DNA of 64,000 bases from CAXBBB01 sp963841855 (GTDB lineage: Bacteria; Bacteroidota; Rhodothermia; Rhodothermales; BA12), in the NCBI GenBank assembly GCA_963841855.1, contig CAWJEJ010000001.1:1054001-1118000 (forward strand), written 5' to 3'. Position numbers and translations under genes: made by a program. Every line of letters starts with the position of its first letter. Position 1 is the stretch's first letter. Positions 19,401 through 27,431 of the stretch are shown piece by piece. The notes under the pieces were generated by a model. That model searched no databases, was not told the DNA's origin, and was given only the letters and a program-made list of their open reading frames with translations.

Positions 19401-20869
19401 CGGTCGAAGCGGTGTAGGTAGGAGAGGGTGTGAGTGGCGCCGCCGCGCACGCGGAGCGGATCGGCGGTGGCAGCAGGAGCCGCTCCCGTATCGACGAGCG
19501 GAATGGACTGATCGAAGGCGTAGCGCACCTCGCCCCGGCCAACCCGGACGGAGGGGAGAAGCGTGAGCCGAAGGGCGGTAAGCCGAACGTCTTGGGTGTG
19601 GTGCGAGCTAGCGTCCGAGAGGCCGTGGGCGAGCGCTGCGTAGCTGTCGGCCACGATTGCGGCGCGCGCGCGCGTGGCCGACACGGCGCCGCGCAGGTAA
19701 AAGCGGCGGCTCAGCGCGCGCTGGGCCGCGAAGCGCGCACGGAGGGCCACTGCATGCGCCGACGCGGTGCCGCTGAATCGGTGCGAGATGGGCAGTGTGC
19801 TGCTCACGAGGTATCCCAGGACGGGCGTCGAGACCGACCCTCGCCCCCGCCAGCGCGTCCGGCTAGCCGATACGCTGGCCTCGGCCCAAGAACCGGACGC
19901 ACCACGCCGCAGGCGCATCCCTACTCCGCCGCCATGCGCTGCCAGCACCCCGCCGCCCAAGTCGGTGAGGTCGAGCGGACGGCCTTCTGACGTAGGAACG
20001 GCCTCGGGCAGCGCCTGCGCTTCGACGCGCCTCGTCTGGAACTCGCCCTCGGCGGTGATCCACGTAGTGGGATTCAGCGTGCGGCGCAGCCCGGCGGCGA
20101 GGTGAACCGACCGGCTTCGAGTGCTCGTTCCGATCGTCCGGTCGCCCCGCAGCGCGTCGGCGCCCGTGTTGCGGTAGCCGATGCGGACCGCGCTCTCGGA
20201 CGCTCTCACTTCGGCTCGCATGGCGAGTACGTAGCTCCGCGAGAGCGCTCTACTGCCCTCCAAGCCAGACGCAGCCGATCGGTCGGTGATCTGGAAACGC
20301 TGTTCGCTTCCGAACGTGGGCTCGATGAGATCGAAGAACAGCGTGTTGACGAGCGCGTCGCCCGCGCGCGATGGAAAAGCAGCCACCTCACTTTGGACGC
20401 TCTGCGTCGTTTGCTGAGCGCGCATCCAGATGCGTCCGTAACCGCGCTCACCAGCCGAAGCGAGAGCGAGTCCTCCTCCACCCCCCACTCGGGGGGCGAA
20501 CGACAGAGAAAGGTCGGTGCCGGGATCCCTCCAGCGCAGCGTTCCCTGGCTCCGCTGAACGTCGGCGCGAGCACCCCACGTCCGGCTGGCCATCCGAACC
20601 GGAAACGCAGCGGCCAAACGCGTGCGGCTGCCACTCACGTCCCGAGCGGTCCCCGCGTCGCTGCGCGCCGAGTACGTGTCATCGTACTGGTGCGACAGGC
20701 TCAGCATGGACATCGCCGAGCGTTGGTCTGCGTAGTCGTAGCGCAGTGCGTCCGCTGCGCCCATGGTCAGCGTTTCGTCGATCCGAGCGCCCAGCGTCTG
20801 CGCCGCTATTGGGTCCGCAGATACCATCAGCGCAAGCGCCGAGAGCCATAAAAAACGAGAAGTGCGCAC
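19397..20869 (-). CDS. Predicted outer-membrane beta-rich protein, unknown function
   Basis: 490 residues with a signal peptide (MRTSRFLWLSALALMVSADP... cleaved near AAQ). The mature part is rich in Gly, Ser, Arg and alternating polar/aromatic residues. Many short segments of the kind SYVLAMRAEVRAS and RFYLRGAVSATRAR read like transmembrane beta strands. No catalytic motif is seen. First gene of a two-gene minus-strand unit: its stop overlaps the start of the sorting-domain protein by 4 bases. A barrel paired with a surface protein would fit an export or anchoring partner, but that is inference. It is divergent from the permease at 21279 across a 409-base gap. Confidence 0.75.
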   Translation of the reverse strand: MRTSRFLWLSALALMVSADPIAAQTLGARIDETLTMGAADALRYDYADQRSAMSMLSLSHQYDDTYSARSDAGTARDVSGSRTRLAAAFPVRMASRTWGARADVQRSQGTLRWRDPGTDLSLSFAPRVGGGGGLALASAGERGYGRIWMRAQQTTQSVQSEVAAFPSRAGDALVNTLFFDLIEPTFGSEQRFQITDRSAASGLEGSRALSRSYVLAMRAEVRASESAVRIGYRNTGADALRGDRTIGTSTRSRSVHLAAGLRRTLNPTTWITAEGEFQTRRVEAQALPEAVPTSEGRPLDLTDLGGGVLAAHGGGVGMRLRRGASGSWAEASVSASRTRWRGRGSVSTPVLGYLVSSTLPISHRFSGTASAHAVALRARFAAQRALSRRFYLRGAVSATRARAAIVADSYAALAHGLSDASSHHTQDVRLTALRLTLLPSVRVGRGEVRYAFDQSIPLVDTGAAPAATADPLRVRGGATHTLSYLHRFDR

Positions 20870-21278
20870 GGCGAAAAGAGAAAAGTGTACCGGGGCGGCT
20901 GATTAGCATAACCAATGAACTCTTTCGCGTCAACTACGCGATTACGGTATACGAATCAGTCGGTGCTGCCTGGCGCATCGGAGAATAAGTCCGAGACCAC
21001 ACGTTGCGTTAGGCTCTGCCTGAGAAGGCAGCGGCCAGACGAGCACAAGTCAGGGGCCACTTTGCCGAGGCTCGCCGAGTGCAGCGCCGGAAAAACTGCC
21101 CCCTGGCCCCGCGCAGCTCCCGAATTGCTGGTTCAGGAGCAGGCCAACCGTTCGCCGACGCGCGCAGACTGTCCGGTTACGGACACCGCGCCACCGGGAA
21201 GGCCGCTCTCGCACGGCTGGAGGCGACGGCATGGCGTTGGCTTTGGTCCGAGGCACCGCCCAACCGACCGCTGCTCTC
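20870..21278. other. Divergent intergenic region (409 bp)
   Basis: Separates the minus-strand barrel gene from the eighth permease and must hold both promoters. It is less GC-rich next to 20870-20960. A small hairpin TGCCT-GAGA-AGGCA lies at 21017-21030 and a palindrome TGTCCG-GTTA-CGGACA at 21170-21185. I see no gene. Confidence 0.5.
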
Positions 21279-23795
21279 ATGCTCGCCTCCGCCTTCCGCC
21301 GACTCCGCCGCCACCGCCTCTACACCGGACTCAACGTGTTCGGGTTGGCGCTCGGGTTGGCGTGCTGCCTGCTCATCGCCCTGTTCGTGCGGTCCGAAAT
21401 GTCGGTTGATGACTTTCACCCGGACAGCGACCGACTCTACCGCGTCAGCCAGCTGAGCGACGGGCCGGGGTCGGAGTTGTGGGCGTGGACGGGCGGCGGG
21501 TTGTCCCCGAAATTGAAGGCCGACTTTGGCGAGATCGAGCGCGTCGTCCGGGTGATGCGGGACCCCCGGGATGTATACGTGCCGGACGCCGACGCGCTAG
21601 GACTTCCCGCCGAGCCGTCGCGCGAGACGAGCCTGTTCTTCGCCGACCCCGCCTTTTTCGAGGTATTCGGCTTTCCTCTCGTCCGCGGACAGGCCGACCG
21701 CGTTCTCGATGCCACCGACGCCGTCGTCCTGACCGAGAGCACGGCGCGGCGGCTGTTTGGCGATGCAGATCCGATGGGCCAGACGCTCGTCGTCGGCGGG
21801 CAGACGACGCTGCGCGTGACCGGCATTGCCCAAGATCCGCCGCCGGGCACGCAGCTGCAGTTCGACCTGATCGGCGGGATGTCCGTCTTCAAGACGCTCA
21901 ACCGGTTTCCGACCGATGCCGAGTTCGCGTCGTATTGGTGGCCCGACGTTAACACGTTCGCGCTGCTGGCGCCGGGCGCGGACGTGCAGGCGCTCCAGGC
22001 CAAGATGCCCGAGTTCGCGATCCGGCATAGGGGCGAAGAGAGCGGAGCCCAGCACGCGCCCGTTTTGGAAGCGATCGCCGACACTTACCTCTATTCCGAC
22101 GCGACCGGGGCGATCGGCGAATCGGGCAGCCTCGATGCCGTCCGCACATTCACGTCTATCGCGCTGGCCGTCCTGCTGCTGGCCGCGATCAACTTCGTCA
22201 ACCTGACGACGGCGCGCGCCCAGAGTAGGGCCCAAGAAGTCGGCGTGCGCAAAGCCGTCGGCGCCGGACGCGGCGAGCTGATCGCGCGGTTTCTGGCCGA
22301 GTCGGTCGTGCTCAGTTTGGTCGCGCTGGCTCTGGCGTGCGCGCTGGCGTGGCTGGGCGTCGGACTGCTCGAAAGCGTGACCGGCCGAGCGCTCGACGTG
22401 TCCGCGCTGATCACGCCGTCGTTTGCGCTGGCCGCCCTAGGCGCGACGCTGGTCGTCGGACTGCTGGCGGGTATCTACCCGGCGTTCGTGCTGTCGGGCT
22501 TCGAGCCGGTACGCGTGCTCAGAGGAAGCCGCACGTCAGTCGTGGGAGGCGGCAAGGGACTGACGCTCAGACGCGCGCTGGTCGCGACGCAGTTCGTCGT
22601 GTCGATTGCACTCGTGGCGGCGACGCTGGTCGCCTTGCAGCAAAACCGATTCTTGCGCACGGCTGATCTGGGTTTCGACAACGCGCAGACCGTCGCCGTC
22701 CAGATCAAGGGCGATCAGGGCTGGGACGCGTTGCGCGATGCGTTGCGCGCGACGGACGGCGTCGAGTCCGTCACGGCGGCGAGCCTGCGGCCTGGACTGG
22801 GCGCAACGCAGGGCCTCCCCTACCGCGTCAGCGGCGACGGCTCGGACCCCGGCGGCTACGGCTCGAACAACCCGCAGGGCGGCGGAAACCTGGCCTACGC
22901 TTCGGTCACCGACGATTTCGACGAGCAGATGGACCTGCGCGTGCTCGCCGGGCGCACGTTCGGACCGGATTTCCCAGGCGATCAAGGCGTCGTGCCCGAG
23001 CAGACAGCCGGGCGCGTGATGTTTCACGTCTTCGACCGCGGACTGGTGATCAACGAGTCGGCTGCGCGCGTTCAGGGCTGGACGCCTGACGAGGCGATCG
23101 GCAAAAACTATCGCTTGTTCGCCTATGAGAACGAGGTGTATTTCAGCGACATTCGAGGCACGGTCGTCGGGGTAGTCGAGGACTTCCACGTCGCGCCCCT
23201 GGGGCAGCCGATCGAGCCGCTGATGCTGATGCGCGCCGAAGCAGGCGACTGGTTTTCGGCCAGCTGGGCGCTCGTCCGCGTAGCTCCGGGCGACGCAGGC
23301 CAGCGCATGGACGCGCTCCGCTCGACGTTTCGATCAGTCGCTCCCAACGCCCCCTTCGTCGCCGACTTCCTCGACGATGCACTGTCCGATCGCTATGCCG
23401 AGTACGAACGCACCGGCACCCTGCTGGCCCTGTTTGGGATTCTGGGGCTGGGCATCGCTTGCCTCGGTCTCTTCGGACTCGTCGCCTACGCCGCGCAGAG
23501 CCGCCGCCGCGAGATCGGCGTGCGCAAGGTGCTCGGCGCGAGCGTCGGCCGCCTGACGTGGCTGCTGCTGCGCGACTTCGCCGTCCTGTCGCTGCTGGCT
23601 TCGCTGATCGCCCTGCCGCTGGCGTGGTGGGCGATGAGTCGCTGGCTCGACGGCTTCGCGTACCACACCGAGCTCCATCCGCTCGTCTTTGCAGGCGCCG
23701 CTTTGGTCGTCGCCGCCATCGCCCTGACCACGGTCGCCGGGCACGCCATCCGCGCCGCCACATCCGACCCAACGACCGCGCTGCGCGCCGAATAA
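21279..23795 (+). CDS. MacB/FtsX-type ABC permease
   Basis: 838 residues from ATG 21279 (MLASAFRRLRRHRLYTGLN); an in-frame ATG at 21231 would add 16 residues that match no paralog. The longest of the eight. Helix 1 is VFGLALGLACCLLIALFV. Coupling motifs are QEVGVRKAVGAG and REIGVRKVLGAS. The extra length lies in the second periplasmic domain, which has a Gly-rich insertion near GYGSNNPQGGG. The end is DPTTALRAE. It is followed after 171 bases by the only ATPase gene of the region, so it is the most likely direct partner of that ATPase. Confidence 0.9.
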   Translation: MLASAFRRLRRHRLYTGLNVFGLALGLACCLLIALFVRSEMSVDDFHPDSDRLYRVSQLSDGPGSELWAWTGGGLSPKLKADFGEIERVVRVMRDPRDVYVPDADALGLPAEPSRETSLFFADPAFFEVFGFPLVRGQADRVLDATDAVVLTESTARRLFGDADPMGQTLVVGGQTTLRVTGIAQDPPPGTQLQFDLIGGMSVFKTLNRFPTDAEFASYWWPDVNTFALLAPGADVQALQAKMPEFAIRHRGEESGAQHAPVLEAIADTYLYSDATGAIGESGSLDAVRTFTSIALAVLLLAAINFVNLTTARAQSRAQEVGVRKAVGAGRGELIARFLAESVVLSLVALALACALAWLGVGLLESVTGRALDVSALITPSFALAALGATLVVGLLAGIYPAFVLSGFEPVRVLRGSRTSVVGGGKGLTLRRALVATQFVVSIALVAATLVALQQNRFLRTADLGFDNAQTVAVQIKGDQGWDALRDALRATDGVESVTAASLRPGLGATQGLPYRVSGDGSDPGGYGSNNPQGGGNLAYASVTDDFDEQMDLRVLAGRTFGPDFPGDQGVVPEQTAGRVMFHVFDRGLVINESAARVQGWTPDEAIGKNYRLFAYENEVYFSDIRGTVVGVVEDFHVAPLGQPIEPLMLMRAEAGDWFSASWALVRVAPGDAGQRMDALRSTFRSVAPNAPFVADFLDDALSDRYAEYERTGTLLALFGILGLGIACLGLFGLVAYAAQSRRREIGVRKVLGASVGRLTWLLLRDFAVLSLLASLIALPLAWWAMSRWLDGFAYHTELHPLVFAGAALVVAAIALTTVAGHAIRAATSDPTTALRAE

Positions 23796-23851
23796 TCCTG
23801 GCAGTTCATCAACGATAGATAACCCGTCGCATCCCGCGCATTCCGTACCGA

Positions 23852-23872
23852 CGGGGCATGCCCCGCCGCTAG
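23852..23872. repeat. Palindrome CGGGGCATGCCCCG with CTAG tail
   Basis: Perfect 14-base palindrome at 23852-23865 followed by CCGCTAG. It looks like a variant of the CTAC-tailed hairpins upstream, with CTAG in place of CTAC. It lies just past the eighth permease. Confidence 0.5.
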
Positions 23873-23918
23873 CACGGCGTCGCACATCCAGCCAAGCCAG
23901 TCACACCGCATCCGTACT

Positions 23919-23936
23919 GCCGTTATACATAACGGC
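23919..23936. repeat. 18-bp palindrome GCCGTTATACATAACGGC
   Basis: Two 7-bp arms around TACA, preceded by GTAC at 23914-23917. The same 18 bases occur in reverse at 31161-31178, also flanked by GTAC. It lies 30 bases before the ATPase start and could affect its leader. Confidence 0.6.
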
Positions 23937-23966
23937 GCCGCCCAACCCGAAACCGCCTCGACATTC

Positions 23967-24656
23967 ATGATCAAACTCCAAAACCTCACCCGCACGCACC
24001 GCCAGGGCAGCAGCCAGGTATTCACGCTCCGCGACGTATCGCTCGACGTGCCCGCCGGGCAATTCGTCACGCTCGTCGGCCCGTCGGGAGCGGGAAAGAC
24101 GACGCTGCTCCACATCCTAGGCCTGCTCGACGGTCCGACTTCGGGCACGTACGAACTGGACGAAGTCGAGGTGAGCAATCTATCTGAGAAGCAGCGCACG
24201 GCCTACCACCGCGACGCCATCGGCTTCGTGTTTCAGGCCTACCACCTGATCGACGATCTGACCGTCGCGGAGAACATCGAAGCGCCTCTGCGCTATGCCA
24301 AAGTGCCCCGCGCCGAACGCCAGGGCCGCGTCGCCGAGATGCTCGACCGCTTTGGACTCTCGGCGCGCGCCGACCTGTTTCCGCCCCAGCTCAGCGGCGG
24401 CCAGCAGCAACTCGTCGGCGTCGCCCGCGCGCTCGTCATCCGACCCAAACTCGTCCTCGCCGACGAACCGACGGGCAATCTCCACGCGCGCGACGGCCAG
24501 GCCGTGATGGACGCCTTGCGCGAGTTGCACGACGAAGGCGTCACTATCCTCCACGTCACGCACAACCCGGCGTGGGAAGTCTACGGCCAGCGCACCGTCG
24601 AGCTCGAAGACGGCCGTATCGTCCGCGACGAAGTGGTGGAAGCCGCCGCCGCGTGA
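23967..24656 (+). CDS. ABC transporter ATP-binding protein, MacB/LolD type, with atypical motifs
   Basis: 229 residues, the normal size for this class; the cytoplasmic ATPase that should power the FtsX-type permeases around it. Walker A GPSGAGKTT is at residues 38-46, a Q-loop lies in FVFQAYHLIDDLTV, the signature is LSGGQQQLVGVARAL, Walker B is LVLADEP, and the H-loop is HVTHN. Two positions depart from the family: Leu follows the signature where Arg is usual (QQQRVAIARA), and the D-loop reads GNLH where GNLD is usual. The residues essential for ATP binding and hydrolysis remain. It is the only ATPase gene seen for eight permeases. A LolD-like lipoprotein role is possible, but no LolC/E signature was identified. 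Confidence 0.9.
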   Translation: MIKLQNLTRTHRQGSSQVFTLRDVSLDVPAGQFVTLVGPSGAGKTTLLHILGLLDGPTSGTYELDEVEVSNLSEKQRTAYHRDAIGFVFQAYHLIDDLTVAENIEAPLRYAKVPRAERQGRVAEMLDRFGLSARADLFPPQLSGGQQQLVGVARALVIRPKLVLADEPTGNLHARDGQAVMDALRELHDEGVTILHVTHNPAWEVYGQRTVELEDGRIVRDEVVEAAAA

Positions 24657-24712
24657 CACAACCACGCTCACACTGCCGAGACCGGCACATCCAACCTCAA
24701 CTCTTGTCCGTC

Positions 24713-25375
24713 ATGCGCCTTTCCTCTTTCCTGGTAGCTCTCTTCTGCGTTCTGACCACACAGGCACAGCCGGTCGACGGGGCGAGCGCGACCGTCAAGA
24801 GCGTCTACAATCTAACCGTCTCTTCAGAAGACGAAGCGCCTATCGCCGGAGCGCTGCGACGAACGGAATACGAGACGTATGGGCATGACGGACGGCGCTT
24901 GCGCGTCGAGTGGCGCGCCCCGAACGGCTCGGTCTCGCTTTCCTTCATGGAACTCTATGACGCATCCGACCGACCGTTTGGAGCGGTCTATTTCGAGGGA
25001 GCCGATCTCGACCCTACGCTAGAGCGCAACGAGTACCGAACTGAAAGCGGGCGGACGGTCAAGCGGGTTTCCTACCTGGATGCGGGTGGAGAAGTGACCG
25101 GAGTCAATGAGTTTGTCTCCGATGCGCAGGGACGCGAAATCGAGCGCCGCTACGGCGTTGCCGAAGACGTAGCACGCGCGACCGATACGGTCAGCTACGA
25201 AGGCAAAAACGCGACGGACTACGTGTACGAGCGCGCGGACGGCTCACGCCGATCTGAATACGTGTACCGAAACGAAGTGGTGGACGAGCGGGGAAACTGG
25301 ACGAGCCGAATCGTGATTCGCGACGGCGTGCCATCGGCTCTGGAGACGCGCGCCATCACGTACTTCTCAAATTGA
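24713..25375 (+). CDS. Small secreted protein, YD/RHS-like strand pattern, unknown function
   Basis: 220 residues from ATG 24713, chosen because it gives a clean signal peptide (MRLSSFLVALFCVLTTQAQ); the open frame runs further upstream through the end of the ATPase gene. The mature part has repeated short strands with the flavour of YD or toxin_WG repeats (YETYGHDGRRLRVEW, YLDAGGEVTGVNEF, DERGNWTSRIVI). No catalytic residues were recognised. It starts 57 bases after the ATPase on the same strand and may be co-transcribed. Two direct copies of GCGCACCCTGAGCC lie just after its stop (25382-25417). Confidence 0.75.
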   Translation: MRLSSFLVALFCVLTTQAQPVDGASATVKSVYNLTVSSEDEAPIAGALRRTEYETYGHDGRRLRVEWRAPNGSVSLSFMELYDASDRPFGAVYFEGADLDPTLERNEYRTESGRTVKRVSYLDAGGEVTGVNEFVSDAQGREIERRYGVAEDVARATDTVSYEGKNATDYVYERADGSRRSEYVYRNEVVDERGNWTSRIVIRDGVPSALETRAITYFSN

Positions 25376-25502
25376 GAGTGTAGCGCACCCTGAGCCGATG
25401 GCGCGCACCCTGAGCCCAAGGCACGCACGACTCGCGTAACACGATGGAAACACGCGGCAAAGGCGTCTAGTTCAACCGGCGATTCATTAAACCATCGCCA
25501 AC

Positions 25503-27251
25503 ATGGCCCCCCGCTGGAATCTCCGCGAGGTGCCGAACGACGCAGCCGTTGGCGCGCTCTCCGCGCGTCTCAACGATCTGCCCGACGCTCTCGCGCGCAC
25601 TCTGGTGCTGCGCGGCATCGACTCGTTCGACACCGCCAAACGCTTCTTCCGCCCCACCCTCACCGCGTCGCACGACCCGTTTCTGATGCGCGGCATGGAC
25701 GCCGCCGTCGACCGCATCATCCAGGCTATCGGCGCCAGCGAAACGGTCGTCGTCTACGGCGACTACGACGTCGACGGGACGACGGCGACGGCGCTGATGA
25801 CGCGCTTCCTGCGGTCGAGCGGGCTGCCCAATACGACCTACTTCGTCCCCAACCGCTTCAAGAACGGCTACGGCTTGTCGCCCGGCGGACTGGACGAGTG
25901 CCACGCGCGTGGAGCGACGCTGATCGTTGCGCTCGACTGCGGCGTGACGGCGGTCGAGGAGGCCAAGTATGCAAAGGAATTGGGCATTGACCTCGTCATC
26001 TGCGACCACCACAAACCGGGCGACGAACTGCCCGACGTAGCCGCGCTGCTCGACCCCAAACAGCCCGACTGCGACTACCCGTTCAAGGAGCTTTCGGGCT
26101 GCGGCATCGGCTTCAAAGTCGTCCAGGCCGTACTCGCGCGCCAGGGCCGATCGCCCGCCCTCGCACTGCCCTACCTCGACCTGGTCGCCGTCTCGACGGC
26201 TGCCGACATCGTCGATTTGGACGGCGAGAACCGCGACCTGATGTTTGCCGGGCTCGAACGCCTCCGCGCCGATCCGCGCCCCGGCTTTCGCCACCTGGCC
26301 GAGACCGCCAGAACCGAACTGACGACCGCGACGGTCGAGAACGTCGTCTTTACCATCGGCCCGCGCATCAACGCGGCGGGTCGCATGGGCAGCGCTGACA
26401 AAGCGGTCGAGTTGCTGCTGACCGAGAGCGAAGAAGACGCGTTCAATCTGGCACTCGACCTGGAGCACATCAACGGCGAGCGCCGCGAACTCGACCAGCA
26501 GATTCAGCAGTCGGCGATCCGGCAGGCCAAGGAGCAGACGAGCACGTGGGCCAAGAACAGCGCCGTGCTCTACGATTCCAGTTGGCATCTGGGCGTAATC
26601 GGTATCGTGGCGAGTAGGATCGTCGAGCAGTTCAACCGCCCCGCCGTGATGATGTGCGACAGCGGTCCTCTGGTCAAAGGCTCGGCGCGTTCGATCGCGG
26701 GCATCTCGATCTATCAGGCGCTCCAAAAGTGCGAAGACCTGCTCGAAGCGTTTGGCGGGCACGACTTCGCCGCCGGACTGACGATCAAACCCGAAAACGT
26801 CCCCGCTTTTCAGCGCCGCTTCGATGCCGCCGTCGGCGAGGCGCTGACGCCCGGCCTGCTCACGCCGTCGCGCGACTACGACGCCGACGTATCGCTCGCC
26901 CACTTGGACGCGCGCTTCTGGGCCGTTCTCAAGCAGTTCGCTCCGCACGGCCCGCAGAACCACACGCCGGTCTTCCGCGCCCGAGATCTGCGTGTGACCG
27001 GAAATCCGCACACCGTCGGCCGCGACGACGCCCACCTCAAACTCAGCGTATGCCAGAGCGATGGGAGCGGCGAACCGTTCGACGTGATTGCTTTCCGCAT
27101 GGGAGACAAGCTGCCCATCGTGCAGCAGAGCGTTCGCAGCGGGCAGCCGCTCGACCTGCTCTTTTCGCTGGGCGAAAATAATTTCCGCGGCCGCACGACG
27201 CTCCAGCTCAAAGCGCGCGACTTACGTCTGATGGAATTGCCGATGGAGTGA
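25503..27251 (+). CDS. recJ: Single-stranded-DNA-specific exonuclease RecJ
   Basis: 582 residues, the usual size. RecJ is a 5'-3' exonuclease on single-stranded DNA used in recombination and mismatch repair. The DHH-family motifs are present: DYDVDGTTATAL at about residues 86-97 (metal-binding Asp residues), ALDCGV, CDHHKPG near 168, and the DHHA1 part with GGHDFAAGL. An OB-fold-like C-terminal part follows (ARDLRVTGNPHTVG). It starts at ATG 25503 a few bases after AAACCATCGCCAAC, with no strong Shine-Dalgarno. It stands alone between the ABC region and the subtilase. Confidence 0.95.
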   Translation: MAPRWNLREVPNDAAVGALSARLNDLPDALARTLVLRGIDSFDTAKRFFRPTLTASHDPFLMRGMDAAVDRIIQAIGASETVVVYGDYDVDGTTATALMTRFLRSSGLPNTTYFVPNRFKNGYGLSPGGLDECHARGATLIVALDCGVTAVEEAKYAKELGIDLVICDHHKPGDELPDVAALLDPKQPDCDYPFKELSGCGIGFKVVQAVLARQGRSPALALPYLDLVAVSTAADIVDLDGENRDLMFAGLERLRADPRPGFRHLAETARTELTTATVENVVFTIGPRINAAGRMGSADKAVELLLTESEEDAFNLALDLEHINGERRELDQQIQQSAIRQAKEQTSTWAKNSAVLYDSSWHLGVIGIVASRIVEQFNRPAVMMCDSGPLVKGSARSIAGISIYQALQKCEDLLEAFGGHDFAAGLTIKPENVPAFQRRFDAAVGEALTPGLLTPSRDYDADVSLAHLDARFWAVLKQFAPHGPQNHTPVFRARDLRVTGNPHTVGRDDAHLKLSVCQSDGSGEPFDVIAFRMGDKLPIVQQSVRSGQPLDLLFSLGENNFRGRTTLQLKARDLRLMELPME

Positions 27252-27376
27252 CAAACAGAGCGCGCAAGGTCATTACGCATAGGCCTTAGGGTGCTGCGGG
27301 AGCAGGTGGATAACTGATATACGTCGATGCGGCAATTATTTCTCCGCCCGATGTCAAATCGTGAATGTGTAGTGAT

Positions 27377-27384
27377 TACATTTG
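27377..27384 (+). promoter_or_regulatory. Possible Bacteroidota-type -7 element
   Basis: TACATTTG matches the TANNTTTG -7 consensus known from Bacteroidota and lies 47 bases before the subtilase start. I see no good matching -33 element, so this is a weak call. Confidence 0.3.
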
Positions 27385-27431
27385 GCGCTCGTTCGTTTTT
27401 GCGCATCTGTCCCCTCCACCACTTTCACGTC

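Noticed and set aside
21170..21185. TGTCCG-GTTA-CGGACA palindrome as an operator
   Set aside because: Only 6-bp arms and no second copy seen; could be chance in GC-rich DNA.
25382..25417. Two direct copies of GCGCACCCTGAGCC as a start of a CRISPR array
   Set aside because: Only two short, nearly adjacent copies with no spacers.
25467..27035. 522-residue minus-strand open frame opposite recJ
   Set aside because: Antisense shadow of recJ with low-complexity composition; recJ motifs on the other strand are decisive.
27305..27313. GTGGATAAC resembling a DnaA box before the subtilase
   Set aside because: A single imperfect match away from dnaA; not supported by neighbours.
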